Source: Pseudoxanthomonas suwonensis
GTDB taxonomy: Bacteria; Pseudomonadota; Gammaproteobacteria; Xanthomonadales; Xanthomonadaceae
Direction: 5' to 3'
NCBI RefSeq assembly: GCF_000972865.1
Contig: NZ_CP011144.1
Location: 2,542,001-2,606,000 of the forward strand
Length of the DNA: 64,000 nucleotides
Positions 7,868 to 16,833 of the stretch are shown piece after piece. Numbering within the stretch: position 1 is the first letter of the stretch; each line of letters starts with the position of its first letter. The notes below the pieces were generated by a model. That model did no database searches. It saw only the letters and a list, made by a program, of their open reading frames with translations, and was not told the DNA's origin. The position numbers and the translations under genes are program-made.

Positions 7868-8113
7868 TCAACCGGGCGAGGACTTGGGATCGGCGCTACG
7901 CGGGTACGTGCGCTCTTCTTGGTAGCGGCCGTTTTCCTTCTGGATTTTCACCGAGCCGCCGCCCGTACCGACCGCATGCTTGAGCACGCCACCGGCCGTG
8001 GCGTCTTGCTTGTGCTCAAAGGTACGCACCACCCGGTTAGTGGCGTCGTTCTTGAGATCCCAGCGCTGCTTCTTGTCGTTGTGCGACAGGGTAAATTTTG
8101 GCAGACGTGGCAT
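7868..8113 (-). CDS. DUF2188-like small protein
   Basis: 81 residues resembling DUF2188: a short basic N-terminus, a core WDLKNDATNRVVRTFEHKQD, a helix with HKQDATAGGVLKHAV, then VKIQKENGRYQEERTYP. That matches the family pattern of W-x-v-k..g..r....T..A...A......GGE..I....GRI...TY. AAGGAG precedes the ATG. It lies 24 bases after the protease gene on the same strand and is likely the third gene of the IetAS-like operon. Function of DUF2188 is unknown; its place next to a protease/ATPase pair suggests an accessory or immunity role, which is speculative. Confidence 0.72.
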   Translation of the reverse strand: MPRLPKFTLSHNDKKQRWDLKNDATNRVVRTFEHKQDATAGGVLKHAVGTGGGSVKIQKENGRYQEERTYPRSADPKSSPG

Positions 8114-8137
8114 GACGCTCTCCTTAGGAATAGGCGC

Positions 8138-10492
8138 CTACGTCGAACGGCGCAACCGGGCAGCCGCCCGGACGGCGAGGTTCTGGGCCTGGAAACGCGT
8201 GGACAACGTGCGCGCCATCTCGTCGTAAACCGCCACGCGGCGCGTGGGGTCGGTGATGGTTACGATGAGCGCGAATGGCTGGCCGTTGAAGGCGGACAGA
8301 TCGTCGATGTGATGGCGCGTGAGCAGCTGCACCTTCAGGCGCCAGCGATCGCCGCGCTCGCCCTTGTCACCCAGGTCGCCGAAGTAGGTGCGCACCGGCG
8401 CCCACTTGCGCAGGTGCTGGATCTGGAAGCTTTCGAACAGCTTGCCGGGGTTCTTGTGCTCGGGCGGCACCAGGCCCTTGAACTTGCGCTTGATCTCGCC
8501 GGTGTCGCGCTTGACGACCTCGTGGTAGACGCCGAAATGCGCGTCGATATGGGTTTCGCAGTACTCGCTGCCCCAACGAGCCCCGCGCGAAGGTGCGAAG
8601 GCTACGGTCATCGCGATCTGGCCGAAGTAGCGGCCGTTGCGCTTGAGCGAGGGCGGGTACGGGAAGTCATCCCAGTCCAAGTAAAAACCCGGGCGCAGGA
8701 TGTCTTCGAAGACCAGCGTGGACGAGTACGGGCTGCACTCCAGGCAGTAAGGCACGGGAGCCGGCAAGCCGAAGCCGAAGAAGTCTTCCTCGCCATCGGG
8801 CACGCGCAGTCCCGTGCGCGGATCGCGGGCGTGGTGGGTGAGCAAGGCGCGGGCCAGCACCGGCGAGGGCGTGGGCGTGATCTGGTGGTAGATCTGGGCC
8901 AGCGTGCGCGAGACCAGCGGCGCGGCAAAGCTGGTGCCCAGATCCTCCGCGCTGCCACTGGCCGAGATCGAGCGCACGCCCGCCGCGTGGCTGCCGTCGG
9001 TGGCGCAGGTGCCGCCGTAGTGCACCAGGTCGGGCTTGATGATGTGGTTGGGACCGGCGCCGTGGCGGGAGAAGGACGATGGTTCGTGCGCCTTCGGGCC
9101 CTTGTGCTGGTAGTCCATGTGCGACACCGAGCCCACGGCGATTCCCAGCACGCTGTCAGCCGGCGCCGTAATGCGGCCGGCATCGATCTGGCCGGCGGAG
9201 CGCGGGAAATCGAGCAACGGCGCGGTGATGTAGTTGCCCGCGCTGATCACGAAGGAAACCCGATACTTTTCCTGCAGGTTGTCCAGCTCCTCGGCAAACT
9301 CGGAGAACTCATCCATCCGGCAGACCGCATCGGTGCCCAGCGACAGGTTCCACACCTTGTACTCATTGGCGTGCGCCTGCAGCGCGTCCTCGAGCGAGAT
9401 CAGGAACTCCTGTTCTCGCACCGCGTCGGTATCGCCCACCTGTGGATCGTCGTTGGGAATCAGCTGCAAGTCGAACACCGCGCAGGGGCTGGCGTCGATG
9501 CCGGCCAACTGCGGGTTTAATTCGGCACCGTGGCAGATCAGGCCTGCCACGAAGGTGCCGTGGCTGGGGTTACGGTAGGTCGGGGCGACGTGGCTTACGC
9601 GGCCGACCACCCAGGAGTTGAGTGCCTGCGCGTGTTCGGAGATGCCCGAATCGACCACCACCACTACGGGCACATCGCCTTCGATCTGGTCGCGAGTAGT
9701 CAGCGGCGGCAGCGGCTGCGGGCGGAGGTTGCTCGGGCGCAGCGTGCGCACCAGCGGCATACCAGCTACCGAGCGTACACTTACCAGCGACGACAGCGCT
9801 TCGACCTGCTCTTCATTGGTGAAGCGCACCCCATAGACGAAGCTGGCATCGGCGTAGCCGGTGCGATCGAAAGGCACCTTCAACTCGCGGCAGCGCTGCT
9901 CGAACTCGCGCACCAGCCTCAGCTGCACCGGATCCTCGCCGAAGTTGAACAGGCGCACGCGACCTGCGAAGCCGTGCTCGGCACGCGGCGAGCGCTTGAG
10001 CACGTCATGCGCCTTCAGGCCCTTGCGGCGAAAGCTGGGCGTGATCGGCTCGATGATCTCCACGCAGGACAGTTCTTTGACCATGCGCGCCGAGGTGTTG
10101 TGCAAGATCAGTGCCTGCAACTGGTCCAGGCCGTGCGGCGTGGCCTTGATGAACAGCTCGCCCGGGCCGCCGGCGCCGATGATCGGGCACGTAGTGTCGG
10201 TGAACAGGTGCTCGGGGCGGTGGCTTTTGGCCGCGGCCTTGGGGATGACCTTGACGCGGACCGGCGCGGCACCGACGCGGGCGATGGGGTCGGCCAGGCC
10301 CTGCTTGATGGCGGCGACCTGGTTGGAGAGGGCTTGCCGATAGGCCGGCGTCACCGGGCGGAACGGCGTGGGCGGGTTGCCGCCACTGGGAACGCGCCGT
10401 TCCTTGCCTTGCTTGGGAAGAATCAGCTTGATGGGCAGGCGCTCGGCACGCGGCGCGTCCTGCCCCGAAGGATGTGTCGGTCGATCAGCCAT
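8138..10492 (-). CDS. ietS: Subtilisin-like serine protease, IetS-like
   Basis: 784 residues. A ~270-residue N-terminal region of unknown fold precedes an S8 peptidase domain with a complete catalytic triad: D281 in VVVVDSGIS, H311 in PSHGTFVAG and S521 in GTSFAAPLVS, plus oxyanion N420 in SAGN. About 200 further residues follow. No signal peptide, so it acts in the cytosol. It overlaps the upstream AAA ATPase gene by 8 bases. The ATPase plus subtilisin pair matches IetAS, named from an Agrobacterium plasmid stability locus and later shown to act as an antiphage system. Target proteins are unknown. Confidence 0.88.
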   Translation of the reverse strand: MADRPTHPSGQDAPRAERLPIKLILPKQGKERRVPSGGNPPTPFRPVTPAYRQALSNQVAAIKQGLADPIARVGAAPVRVKVIPKAAAKSHRPEHLFTDTTCPIIGAGGPGELFIKATPHGLDQLQALILHNTSARMVKELSCVEIIEPITPSFRRKGLKAHDVLKRSPRAEHGFAGRVRLFNFGEDPVQLRLVREFEQRCRELKVPFDRTGYADASFVYGVRFTNEEQVEALSSLVSVRSVAGMPLVRTLRPSNLRPQPLPPLTTRDQIEGDVPVVVVVDSGISEHAQALNSWVVGRVSHVAPTYRNPSHGTFVAGLICHGAELNPQLAGIDASPCAVFDLQLIPNDDPQVGDTDAVREQEFLISLEDALQAHANEYKVWNLSLGTDAVCRMDEFSEFAEELDNLQEKYRVSFVISAGNYITAPLLDFPRSAGQIDAGRITAPADSVLGIAVGSVSHMDYQHKGPKAHEPSSFSRHGAGPNHIIKPDLVHYGGTCATDGSHAAGVRSISASGSAEDLGTSFAAPLVSRTLAQIYHQITPTPSPVLARALLTHHARDPRTGLRVPDGEEDFFGFGLPAPVPYCLECSPYSSTLVFEDILRPGFYLDWDDFPYPPSLKRNGRYFGQIAMTVAFAPSRGARWGSEYCETHIDAHFGVYHEVVKRDTGEIKRKFKGLVPPEHKNPGKLFESFQIQHLRKWAPVRTYFGDLGDKGERGDRWRLKVQLLTRHHIDDLSAFNGQPFALIVTITDPTRRVAVYDEMARTLSTRFQAQNLAVRAAARLRRST

Positions 10493-11645
10493 CGTCTATT
10501 GCTCCGCTTTGAGAGCGCCGGTGGGCCGTGGCCTTGGACAGGCCAAACAACTGCCCCACGACGGCGTTGCTGTACAACTTTCCGTTGCGTGCCTTGAGCA
10601 TCTGCATGCTCTCGGCTTCGCCCTTGCCTACTAATCCCGACAAGAACCGCCGCGACTCACCTTCGCCGGTGCTCAGGTTGCGCAAGATGGAGAAGGCATC
10701 GCGCATGGTCGGGTTGTCCTTCTGTGTAATCGTCCGGCGGCGCAAGCGCCGCGCGACTTCCTGGATGTCCGAGCCACTGAAGCCATCGGACAAATCGACC
10801 AGCAGTTGGATCTCCTTATCGGTGAACTCGATTGGCGGCAGGAAGGCGGTCCACATTCCTTTGCGCATCTCGGCCGATGGGTAATCCAGTTGCAGGCGGT
10901 AGCCGAAGCGCCGCCACACGGCCGCGTCGAGCAGTTCCTGGTGGTTGGTGGCCGCTAGTACGATCGAACTGGGACCTAGCGCATCCAGATTCTGGATGAA
11001 ACTGTTGACCACGCGCTTGAGTTCGCCCATCTCCTGGCTGTCGCCGCGCAACTTGGCGATCGCGTCGAACTCGTCGAGGAATAGCACGCACGGCGTGCGC
11101 GAGGCGAAATCGAACAATGCACGGATGTTCTTCGAGGTGCTGCCCAGAAACGAGGAGATCACCCCGTCCAGACGGGCAACGTACAAGTCCAGGTCCAACT
11201 CGCGGGCGATGTAGCGCGCCACACGGCTTTTGCCCGTGCCCGGCGGTCCAGACATCAGCAGGCTGAGCGAATCGCCCATGCCCGAAGCTTCCAGTTGGCC
11301 GAAGCTCTTAGCGACGCTGACGAACTCGTGAACAACGGCCCACTGCTCATCGGCCAAGAACACGTCCGGCTCGAGGTTGGCCGCCAAGTTGACCTTCTCG
11401 ATCAGGGGAAAGCGGCTGTCGGCATCCACCGGCAGCGCCCGGCTGAACTTGGCGTCAGTGGGGCGAAGCTGGTGGTCGGATTCTTGTAGCAGCTTGCGAA
11501 GGCGGCCGGCCGGGACGGTTTCGCCATGCTTTTCCAGTCGGTCCGCGAGGAATTCCGTATAATTCCGCACCTTATCGATGTCGAGACGAAGCGCCCCGTT
11601 GACGATACGAAAAAGCTCATTCATGAACATATCGACGTCCTTCAT
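10485..11645 (-). CDS. ietA: AAA+ ATPase, IetA-like
   Basis: 386 residues (381 from the alternative start). Walker A GPPGTGKS at 133-140, Walker B CVLFLDEFD near 186-194, sensor-1 region SIVLAATNHQ and arginine-finger region WRRFGYRL mark a classical FtsH/katanin-like AAA module. The N-terminal ~100 residues are helical. The ATG at 11645 coincides with the expected transcription start of the promoter at 11652-11680; the in-frame ATG at 11630 has AAGGA seven bases ahead and is an equally good start. First gene of the ietA-ietS-DUF2188 operon; it probably remodels or licenses the partner protease. Confidence 0.88.
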   Translation of the reverse strand: MKDVDMFMNELFRIVNGALRLDIDKVRNYTEFLADRLEKHGETVPAGRLRKLLQESDHQLRPTDAKFSRALPVDADSRFPLIEKVNLAANLEPDVFLADEQWAVVHEFVSVAKSFGQLEASGMGDSLSLLMSGPPGTGKSRVARYIARELDLDLYVARLDGVISSFLGSTSKNIRALFDFASRTPCVLFLDEFDAIAKLRGDSQEMGELKRVVNSFIQNLDALGPSSIVLAATNHQELLDAAVWRRFGYRLQLDYPSAEMRKGMWTAFLPPIEFTDKEIQLLVDLSDGFSGSDIQEVARRLRRRTITQKDNPTMRDAFSILRNLSTGEGESRRFLSGLVGKGEAESMQMLKARNGKLYSNAVVGQLFGLSKATAHRRSQSGAIDDG

Positions 11646-11651
11646 GAGACG

Positions 11652-11680
11652 ATATTGTAGATTTGTGAAACGATTGTCAA
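11652..11680 (-). promoter_or_regulatory. Promoter of ietAS-like operon
   Basis: On the minus strand, TTGACA (11680-11675) and CAATAT (11657-11652) are separated by 17 bases; TACAAT overlaps the same place with 15. The predicted start falls at or next to the ATG at 11645, giving a leaderless transcript like that of the toxin pair at 6547. Confidence 0.6.
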
Positions 11681-11802
11681 GCTGGTGTCCAGCTTCGTGC
11701 CTCGGCGTCTAATATCCTGCGACCCGCCGCGCTTTCCTACTAACTTTCCGCCGGCGGCATCTGGCCGCTCCTCGACCCTCTCAGGTTGGGTCCCGGGGAG
11801 GA

Positions 11803-11831
11803 CTTCCGGTTTTTTCACCCATGTTTCGACT
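11803..11831 (+). promoter_or_regulatory. ECF-type promoter-like motif, copy 1
   Basis: CTTCCGGTTTTTTC (11803-11816), ten variable bases, then CGACT (11827-11831). The distance from CCGG to CGACT is 17 bases, as between -35 and -10 elements. It is identical in layout to copies at 11868 and 16834. It lies upstream of the sigma-like gene. Confidence 0.6.
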
Positions 11832-11867
11832 CGAGGGACACCCCTTGAGGACGGGGCGCCGGCGGGG

Positions 11868-11896
11868 CTTCCGGTTTTTTCGCCGACGCTTCGACT
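11868..11896 (+). promoter_or_regulatory. ECF-type promoter-like motif, copy 2
   Basis: CTTCCGGTTTTTTC (11868-11881), ten bases, CGACT (11892-11896). It is 65 bases downstream of copy 1 and about 128 bases before the start of the sigma-like gene. Two tandem copies ahead of a sigma gene suggest autoregulation. Confidence 0.62.
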
Positions 11897-12023
11897 GGGA
11901 GGGAAACGACCCCAATGCGCGTTCGACGCTGGCCGTGGCCTAACCGCGATCGCGTAAGGCATCAGATCGAATGGTTCGGTCTTGCACTCGAAGAGGTCGG
12001 AAAGCCTGGAGGAAAATAGCCGT

Positions 12024-12788
12024 ATGAAGGCCGACCTAGAACCACCCGATAGCGAACCGGGGAAGCAGCCCCTGGGCCGCCTCCCCGAAGTGACAAGCCA
12101 AATCGACGCGCTCGGAGCGCTCAGCCGCGATGAGCGACTGGCTCGCCTGAAGCAAGCGGCACGAAAAAAAGACCTGCGCGCCGAGACGCTGCTGTACAGC
12201 GTATGTGCGGGCCACGACGCGAAAGACCAGGAGTTGTACTGGGCCGCGTTCGAGGCCTTGGTCAAAGCCGCCACCCCGATGATCGCCGGCCGCATGCGCC
12301 GGTTGTACGGCATCTCCGATGACGACCTGCTCGATCACCAGCAGTTGATCTTCGAGAGCGTGCACAAGAGCGTAGAACGCAACGATCCGGGCCTCGAGTA
12401 CGGCATCCGACGCTTCTCCTCGTACCTGGTGCGTCGTTCAATCGATGCCATGCGCTCGCGGCACCACCCCTGGGCGTGCAGCCTCGAACTGGCTCTGGAA
12501 AAAGTCGACCAGCATTACGACAGCGAAGGCAAGCTGATCGAGCCTGACTGGGATCCGCCGGATGTGGAGTTCGAGCCGCAAGTCCGTGCTCTGGCCCGTG
12601 AAGAGCTCGAAGCCCTCCAGCGCCGCGTGGCTCATCTGCCTAAAAAGGCCGTCGAAGCGTTCTTGCTCTCGCGCGCGCTGCAACGAACTCAACCCCAAAT
12701 TGCACAGCAGCTGGGCGTCTCCGATCGCACCGTCCGCGAGTGGATCGGCAAGATCGCTAAAGCGCTTGGTGAAAGGAAAGATCTATGA
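12024..12788 (+). CDS. ECF-like RNA polymerase sigma factor
   Basis: 254 residues. The middle (DDLLDHQQLIFESVHKSVER and then RRFSSYLVRRSIDAMRSRH) resembles sigma region 2 with its core-binding and -10-binding helices. The C-terminal part (LPKKAVEAFLLSRALQRTQP, then IAQQLGVSDRTVREWIGKI) is a region-4 helix-turn-helix. An acidic linker lies between. ATG 12024 is used because GGAGG (12008-12013) precedes it. It overlaps the next gene by 4 bases. Two copies of a promoter-like motif lie upstream and a third precedes the Bil operon, so this protein is the likely reader of that motif (inference). It could instead be a sigma-like HTH adaptor. Confidence 0.75.
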   Translation: MKADLEPPDSEPGKQPLGRLPEVTSQIDALGALSRDERLARLKQAARKKDLRAETLLYSVCAGHDAKDQELYWAAFEALVKAATPMIAGRMRRLYGISDDDLLDHQQLIFESVHKSVERNDPGLEYGIRRFSSYLVRRSIDAMRSRHHPWACSLELALEKVDQHYDSEGKLIEPDWDPPDVEFEPQVRALAREELEALQRRVAHLPKKAVEAFLLSRALQRTQPQIAQQLGVSDRTVREWIGKIAKALGERKDL

Positions 12789-13414
12789 GTTACAAAATTA
12801 TTCTCGACGACGTCCTCGGCGCCTTCGCCGCCGCGGCAGACCGCCCGTCCAAGGCCTTGGTGGACGAATGGACCGAAAAGTACCCGCAGTTCGAGACCGA
12901 GATTGTCGAGTTCGCCCTCGAATGGGCGGCGACGGTGCTAGTCGGCAGCGAACTGCTGACCGTGGAGGAGGAAGACCACCTTGTCAGCCACACCATGAGC
13001 CATCTGCAGCGTGTGAGCCAAAAGCAAGATCACGTCGCGGCCGCGCCGTCGCCAGTGCGATCGGCCGGCGCGACCCGCGACCAGATCCGACGCGTGGAAG
13101 CAGCGTTTCGTGCGCGCGGCCCCCAGGCCGCGTGGACGAAGAGCTTGGGCATCGACGAGTCGATCCTGGCGCTGTTTGAAGAGCACATGATCTTGCCGCC
13201 GGTGCCTCAACGTCTGCTCAACGCCTTTTCATCCGCGCTTAACGAAGGCGTGGACGCCGTCAGCGCCTGGTTGTTTCAAGACAACAGTAGGGTGGTTTTG
13301 GCCCGCTCGGCGGCCAAAGCCCCCACCCGTACACGCTGGACGTTCGAGCAGGCCGTTGAGAACTCCACACTGTCGGACGAAGCCAAGCAGCAATGGCTTC
13401 GTGAGACCATCTAA
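12785..13414 (+). CDS. Unknown protein between sigma factor and ImmA-helicase
   Basis: 209 residues, ATG overlapping the sigma stop (ATGA). It is soluble and acidic, with predicted helices (ALVDEWTEKYPQFETEIVEF, then ALEWAATVL), a polar linker near residues 80-100 and a C-terminal helical part with WTFEQAVENS. No family recognised. Its position, translationally coupled to an ECF-like sigma factor, is where anti-sigma factors sit, and the following gene encodes an ImmA/IrrE-type protease domain, a class known to cleave repressors. An anti-sigma or substrate role is a reasonable but untested guess. Confidence 0.7.
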   Translation: MSYKIILDDVLGAFAAAADRPSKALVDEWTEKYPQFETEIVEFALEWAATVLVGSELLTVEEEDHLVSHTMSHLQRVSQKQDHVAAAPSPVRSAGATRDQIRRVEAAFRARGPQAAWTKSLGIDESILALFEEHMILPPVPQRLLNAFSSALNEGVDAVSAWLFQDNSRVVLARSAAKAPTRTRWTFEQAVENSTLSDEAKQQWLRETI

Positions 13415-13426
13415 AGCGTATTTGCC

Positions 13427-16400
13427 GTGGATGCGTTCACTTCGGTTCGGCTAAAGGCGCAACAGGTGCGTCAGCGCCTGCAGGAAAAAACAAGCTGCGG
13501 CCAGGCGGCCCCTGCGTTGTTGAAGGCGGCGATGGAGGACGCCGAACTCACCGTCTTGCACGTGCCCGCCGACTACCCCTTGCTCGGGGGCGGTATGGGC
13601 GCGTTGCAACGCACCAGTCAGCGCATCACCCTTTCCAACGCGCTGGATCCGGAAGCGAAGGTCTTCGTCCAGGCCCACGAGTTCGGTCATTGGGTGATCG
13701 AATCGCCCGCCGATCCGGTGCTGGTGAGCTTCGATGTCGACGCCGAGGGGCCCGAACAGGCCACGCCCTTGGGCACGGGGCGCGTGGAAGGCTACAGCGC
13801 GCTGGAGATGCGCGAGCGCTATGCCAACGTGTTCGCTCGCGAATTCTTATTGCCGGTGGACCTGGCCCGGCACCTGTTCGTCGAGCAGCAGTGGCCGGCC
13901 TCGAAGATCGCCAGCGAGCTGGGAATCGCGTCGGGCCTGGTCTACCAACAGCTGCAGTACGCACTGCTGGTGCCCGATCCGCCGCCTGCGTCACCGGACA
14001 AACCGCTCGCGGAGCTGGATCCGTCGCAGCACATCGCCGCCCACCACGTGGGCACGCCGGCGCTGGTGGAAGCCGGCCCGGGCACGGGCAAGACGCGCAC
14101 GCTGATTGGACGCATCGAGCACCTGCTCAAGGCGGGCACCGATCCGCGGTCAATCCTAGCGTTGACCTTCTCCAACAAGGCGGCGCGCGAGATCAAAGAG
14201 CGCATCGCACGCATGATCCCGACCGCGAACGAGCTGTGGGCCGGGACCTTCCACGCCTTCGGCCTGGAATTGCTGCGCAAGCATGCCGCCCAAGCCGGAC
14301 TGCCCGAGCCGGTGCGCGTGGTGGACCCAGCCGATGCGCTCGAGCGCCTGGAAGCGGTGCTGCCGAGCCTGGAGTTGAACTACTACCTGCGATTGAATGA
14401 TCCGCTCGCCCAGATCCAGCCGGTGCTGGGCGCGATCTCGCGCGCCAAGGACGAGCTTTGCACGCCGGCGCAGTACGCCGCGTTGGCGGCGCAAATGGCC
14501 CAAGGCGCGCAAACCGATGCCGAACGCGAGGCCGCTGAGCGGGCCGACGAAGTGGCTCGGGTCTATGCCCGCTACGAGTCGATGCTCGAAGAAGCGGGGG
14601 CGGTAGATTTTGGCGACCTGATCTGGCGTGCCATCCGCCTGCTGGAAGATCACCCCGAGGTGCTGGCCGCGGTCCGCGACCAGTTCGCCCACGTGCTGGT
14701 GGACGAGTATCAAGACGTCAACCGCGCCAGCTCGCGCCTGCTCAAGCTGATCGCGGGCGAGGGAGAGCGCTTGTGGGTGGTCGGCGACGTGCGCCAGGCG
14801 ATCTACCGGTTCCGCGGCGCATCCCCAGGCAATATGCGCCTGTTTACGACCGAATACCCCGGCGCCAAGGTGTTGCCGCTGGAGCGCAACTACCGCTCCG
14901 GGCAACGTATCATCGATACCTACACGACTTTCGCCCGCAGCCTGGACGATCCGGTCTGGCGCGCTGTCACGCAGCTCAAAGCCGATCGCGGCGACGGGCA
15001 CCGCCCTCAGCTCCTGGTCGCACCGGACCTGGATTCGGAAGTCAGCGCCATCGCGCAGGCGATCGAGGCCCATCGCCAACAAGGCGTGGGCTACCGCGAC
15101 CAGGCCATCATCGTGCGAACGCATACCCACGCCGAGCGCGTCGCCGTGCGTTTGCAGGCGTTGGGCGTGCCGTCGATGTATCTGGGCGACATCTTCGAGC
15201 GCGCGGAAGTGCGCGATTTGCTGGCGTTGATTTCGTTCGTCGCCGAACCCAGCCGCGGCGCCTTGTTGCGGCTGGCGGCCACCGGCGCCTACGGCATGCC
15301 CCTAGAAGACGTGCGCACGTTCTTGCAGCACGCGCACGCGGCCCAGCACATGCCACTGGCGGCGTTGTCCGACCCCGCGGTCGTCGCCGCGTGCTCGCCG
15401 GCCGGGCGCACGGCCTTGGAGCGCTTGCGCGATGACCTGGCCAGCGTGTCATTCGAATCGACCGTCCCGCAGGTGCTCCATCACGTACTGTTCGAGCGTC
15501 GCGCCCTGATCGATGAACTGCTAGAAGGCGAGCGTAGCGCTGACCAGCAACGCCGCTTGGCTGTCTTCCAACTGCTGCAGTTCGCCGCTGAGCATTTCGA
15601 CCCGCGCAAGGGCAACTCCAAGAAGAACCTGCTGCGCTGGATCCGCCGGCTGGAGCAATTCGGTGAGGAGCGAGCGCTCCGCGAGTTGCCAGCGGCCGCC
15701 GCCTCGATCGATGCGGTGCGGCTGATGACGGTCCACGCCAGCAAGGGCCTGGAATTTCCGGTGGTGTACCTGCCGTACCTGGCCACCACCCACTTTCCGC
15801 AATCCGGCCGCTACGTCCCGTGCCCGCCGCCGACCGGCATGTTGCGCACCGAGGATGTCAGCGACCGGTTCGAGGAAGAAAGCCTGTTTTACGTGGCGCT
15901 CTCGCGCGCACGCGACTATGTGCATCTGTCGCGATCCCAGCGGCTGGGCGCCCGCAATGCCTCCGAATCTAAGTTCCTGCCGTCCATCGTGGGGCAGGTC
16001 ACGCGCACCGACGCCCCCCAGTGCGCGCCGTTGCCGATCGCTGACGAGTTGCCCGCTCGCCCGGAGCTCAAGCTCGAGCCGTCGATCCACGAGGCACGCG
16101 AGTTGGATCAGTACGAACGGTGCCCACGCAAGTACGCCTACTCCCGGAGCCTGGGCCTGCACGCCAGCGGGGACGATGACGGATACGCGCGTTTTCACCG
16201 CTCGGTCTACGCGGTGTTGTCGTGGGTGCTGCAGCAGCGGCAAACGCGCGAAGTTCCGCTGGAGGAGTACTGGCCCCAGCTTGAGCAGGTGTGGGCGACT
16301 CAAGGACCGGGGGATCATCCGTTTTCGCCGGTCTACAAGGACTTCGCCGTGCGCTTGCTCACTAAGGCGCAAGAACATCTGCGCGCGCCCGAGGCGACCT

Positions 16401-16789
16401 CCCAGCCAGTGGAAATGGACGTGGGCGGCGTGCGCGTGCGCGTGGAGCTCGACCAGACCGAGCCAGGCAACGGCGGCCTGGTGCGCCGCTACAAGACCGG
16501 TCGCCGCCCCAAGAAGGTGAAGGTGGAACTGCCTGAGACCTTGCGACTGCTGGCCGGCCAACAGCTCTACGGAAAAGATGCGCGTTTGCAGATGCATTAT
16601 CTGACCTCCGGCGACACCGTCGATCTGGAGATCACCGGTAAGCAGCTCGATGCCACCGTGGCCGAGGTGCGCACCATTGCCAATGCCATCGCCGCCGGCG
16701 AGTTCCCGCCGAACATCGGCGACCAATGCCCGCGTTGCCCGTTTTTCTTCTTGTGTCCGGCGATCCCGCCGGTCGCGGTGGCTTCCTGA
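13427..16789 (+). CDS. ImmA/IrrE protease - UvrD helicase - RecB-like nuclease fusion
   Basis: 1120 residues, GTG start. Domain 1 (about 35-180) is an ImmA/IrrE metalloprotease with zinc motif H84-E-F-G-H88 and ANVFAREFLLP. Domain 2 (about 200-870) is an SF1 UvrD/Rep helicase: Walker A GPGTGKT (217-223), VDEYQD (425-430), GDVRQAIYRFRGA, LERNYRSG and VHASKGLEF. Domain 3 is RecB/AddB-like, with C899 (YERCPRKY) and C1101, C1104, C1110 (CPRCPFFFLC) as likely Fe-S ligands. The nuclease motif keeps D1009, but the usual D-x-K reads R1021-Y-K1023, so cleavage activity is doubtful. Last gene of the sigma operon. Coupling a protease to a helicase suggests damage or phage-DNA sensing that releases a regulator. 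Confidence 0.88.
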   Translation: MDAFTSVRLKAQQVRQRLQEKTSCGQAAPALLKAAMEDAELTVLHVPADYPLLGGGMGALQRTSQRITLSNALDPEAKVFVQAHEFGHWVIESPADPVLVSFDVDAEGPEQATPLGTGRVEGYSALEMRERYANVFAREFLLPVDLARHLFVEQQWPASKIASELGIASGLVYQQLQYALLVPDPPPASPDKPLAELDPSQHIAAHHVGTPALVEAGPGTGKTRTLIGRIEHLLKAGTDPRSILALTFSNKAAREIKERIARMIPTANELWAGTFHAFGLELLRKHAAQAGLPEPVRVVDPADALERLEAVLPSLELNYYLRLNDPLAQIQPVLGAISRAKDELCTPAQYAALAAQMAQGAQTDAEREAAERADEVARVYARYESMLEEAGAVDFGDLIWRAIRLLEDHPEVLAAVRDQFAHVLVDEYQDVNRASSRLLKLIAGEGERLWVVGDVRQAIYRFRGASPGNMRLFTTEYPGAKVLPLERNYRSGQRIIDTYTTFARSLDDPVWRAVTQLKADRGDGHRPQLLVAPDLDSEVSAIAQAIEAHRQQGVGYRDQAIIVRTHTHAERVAVRLQALGVPSMYLGDIFERAEVRDLLALISFVAEPSRGALLRLAATGAYGMPLEDVRTFLQHAHAAQHMPLAALSDPAVVAACSPAGRTALERLRDDLASVSFESTVPQVLHHVLFERRALIDELLEGERSADQQRRLAVFQLLQFAAEHFDPRKGNSKKNLLRWIRRLEQFGEERALRELPAAAASIDAVRLMTVHASKGLEFPVVYLPYLATTHFPQSGRYVPCPPPTGMLRTEDVSDRFEEESLFYVALSRARDYVHLSRSQRLGARNASESKFLPSIVGQVTRTDAPQCAPLPIADELPARPELKLEPSIHEARELDQYERCPRKYAYSRSLGLHASGDDDGYARFHRSVYAVLSWVLQQRQTREVPLEEYWPQLEQVWATQGPGDHPFSPVYKDFAVRLLTKAQEHLRAPEATSQPVEMDVGGVRVRVELDQTEPGNGGLVRRYKTGRRPKKVKVELPETLRLLAGQQLYGKDARLQMHYLTSGDTVDLEITGKQLDATVAEVRTIANAIAAGEFPPNIGDQCPRCPFFFLCPAIPPVAVAS

Positions 16790-16833
16790 TTCGGGCGCGC
16801 CTGGCCAAGTTTCTTCGCCGCTTTCAAAATCAT

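Noticed and set aside
7811..9520. 569-residue open frame antisense to the IetS-like protease
   Set aside because: The opposite strand encodes a complete Asp-His-Ser protease; the antisense product has no recognisable feature.
11803..11881. The CCGGTTTTTT blocks as Rho-independent terminators
   Set aside because: No stable GC stem precedes the T-tract in any of the three copies, and all three share a downstream CGACT at fixed distance, which terminators would not need.
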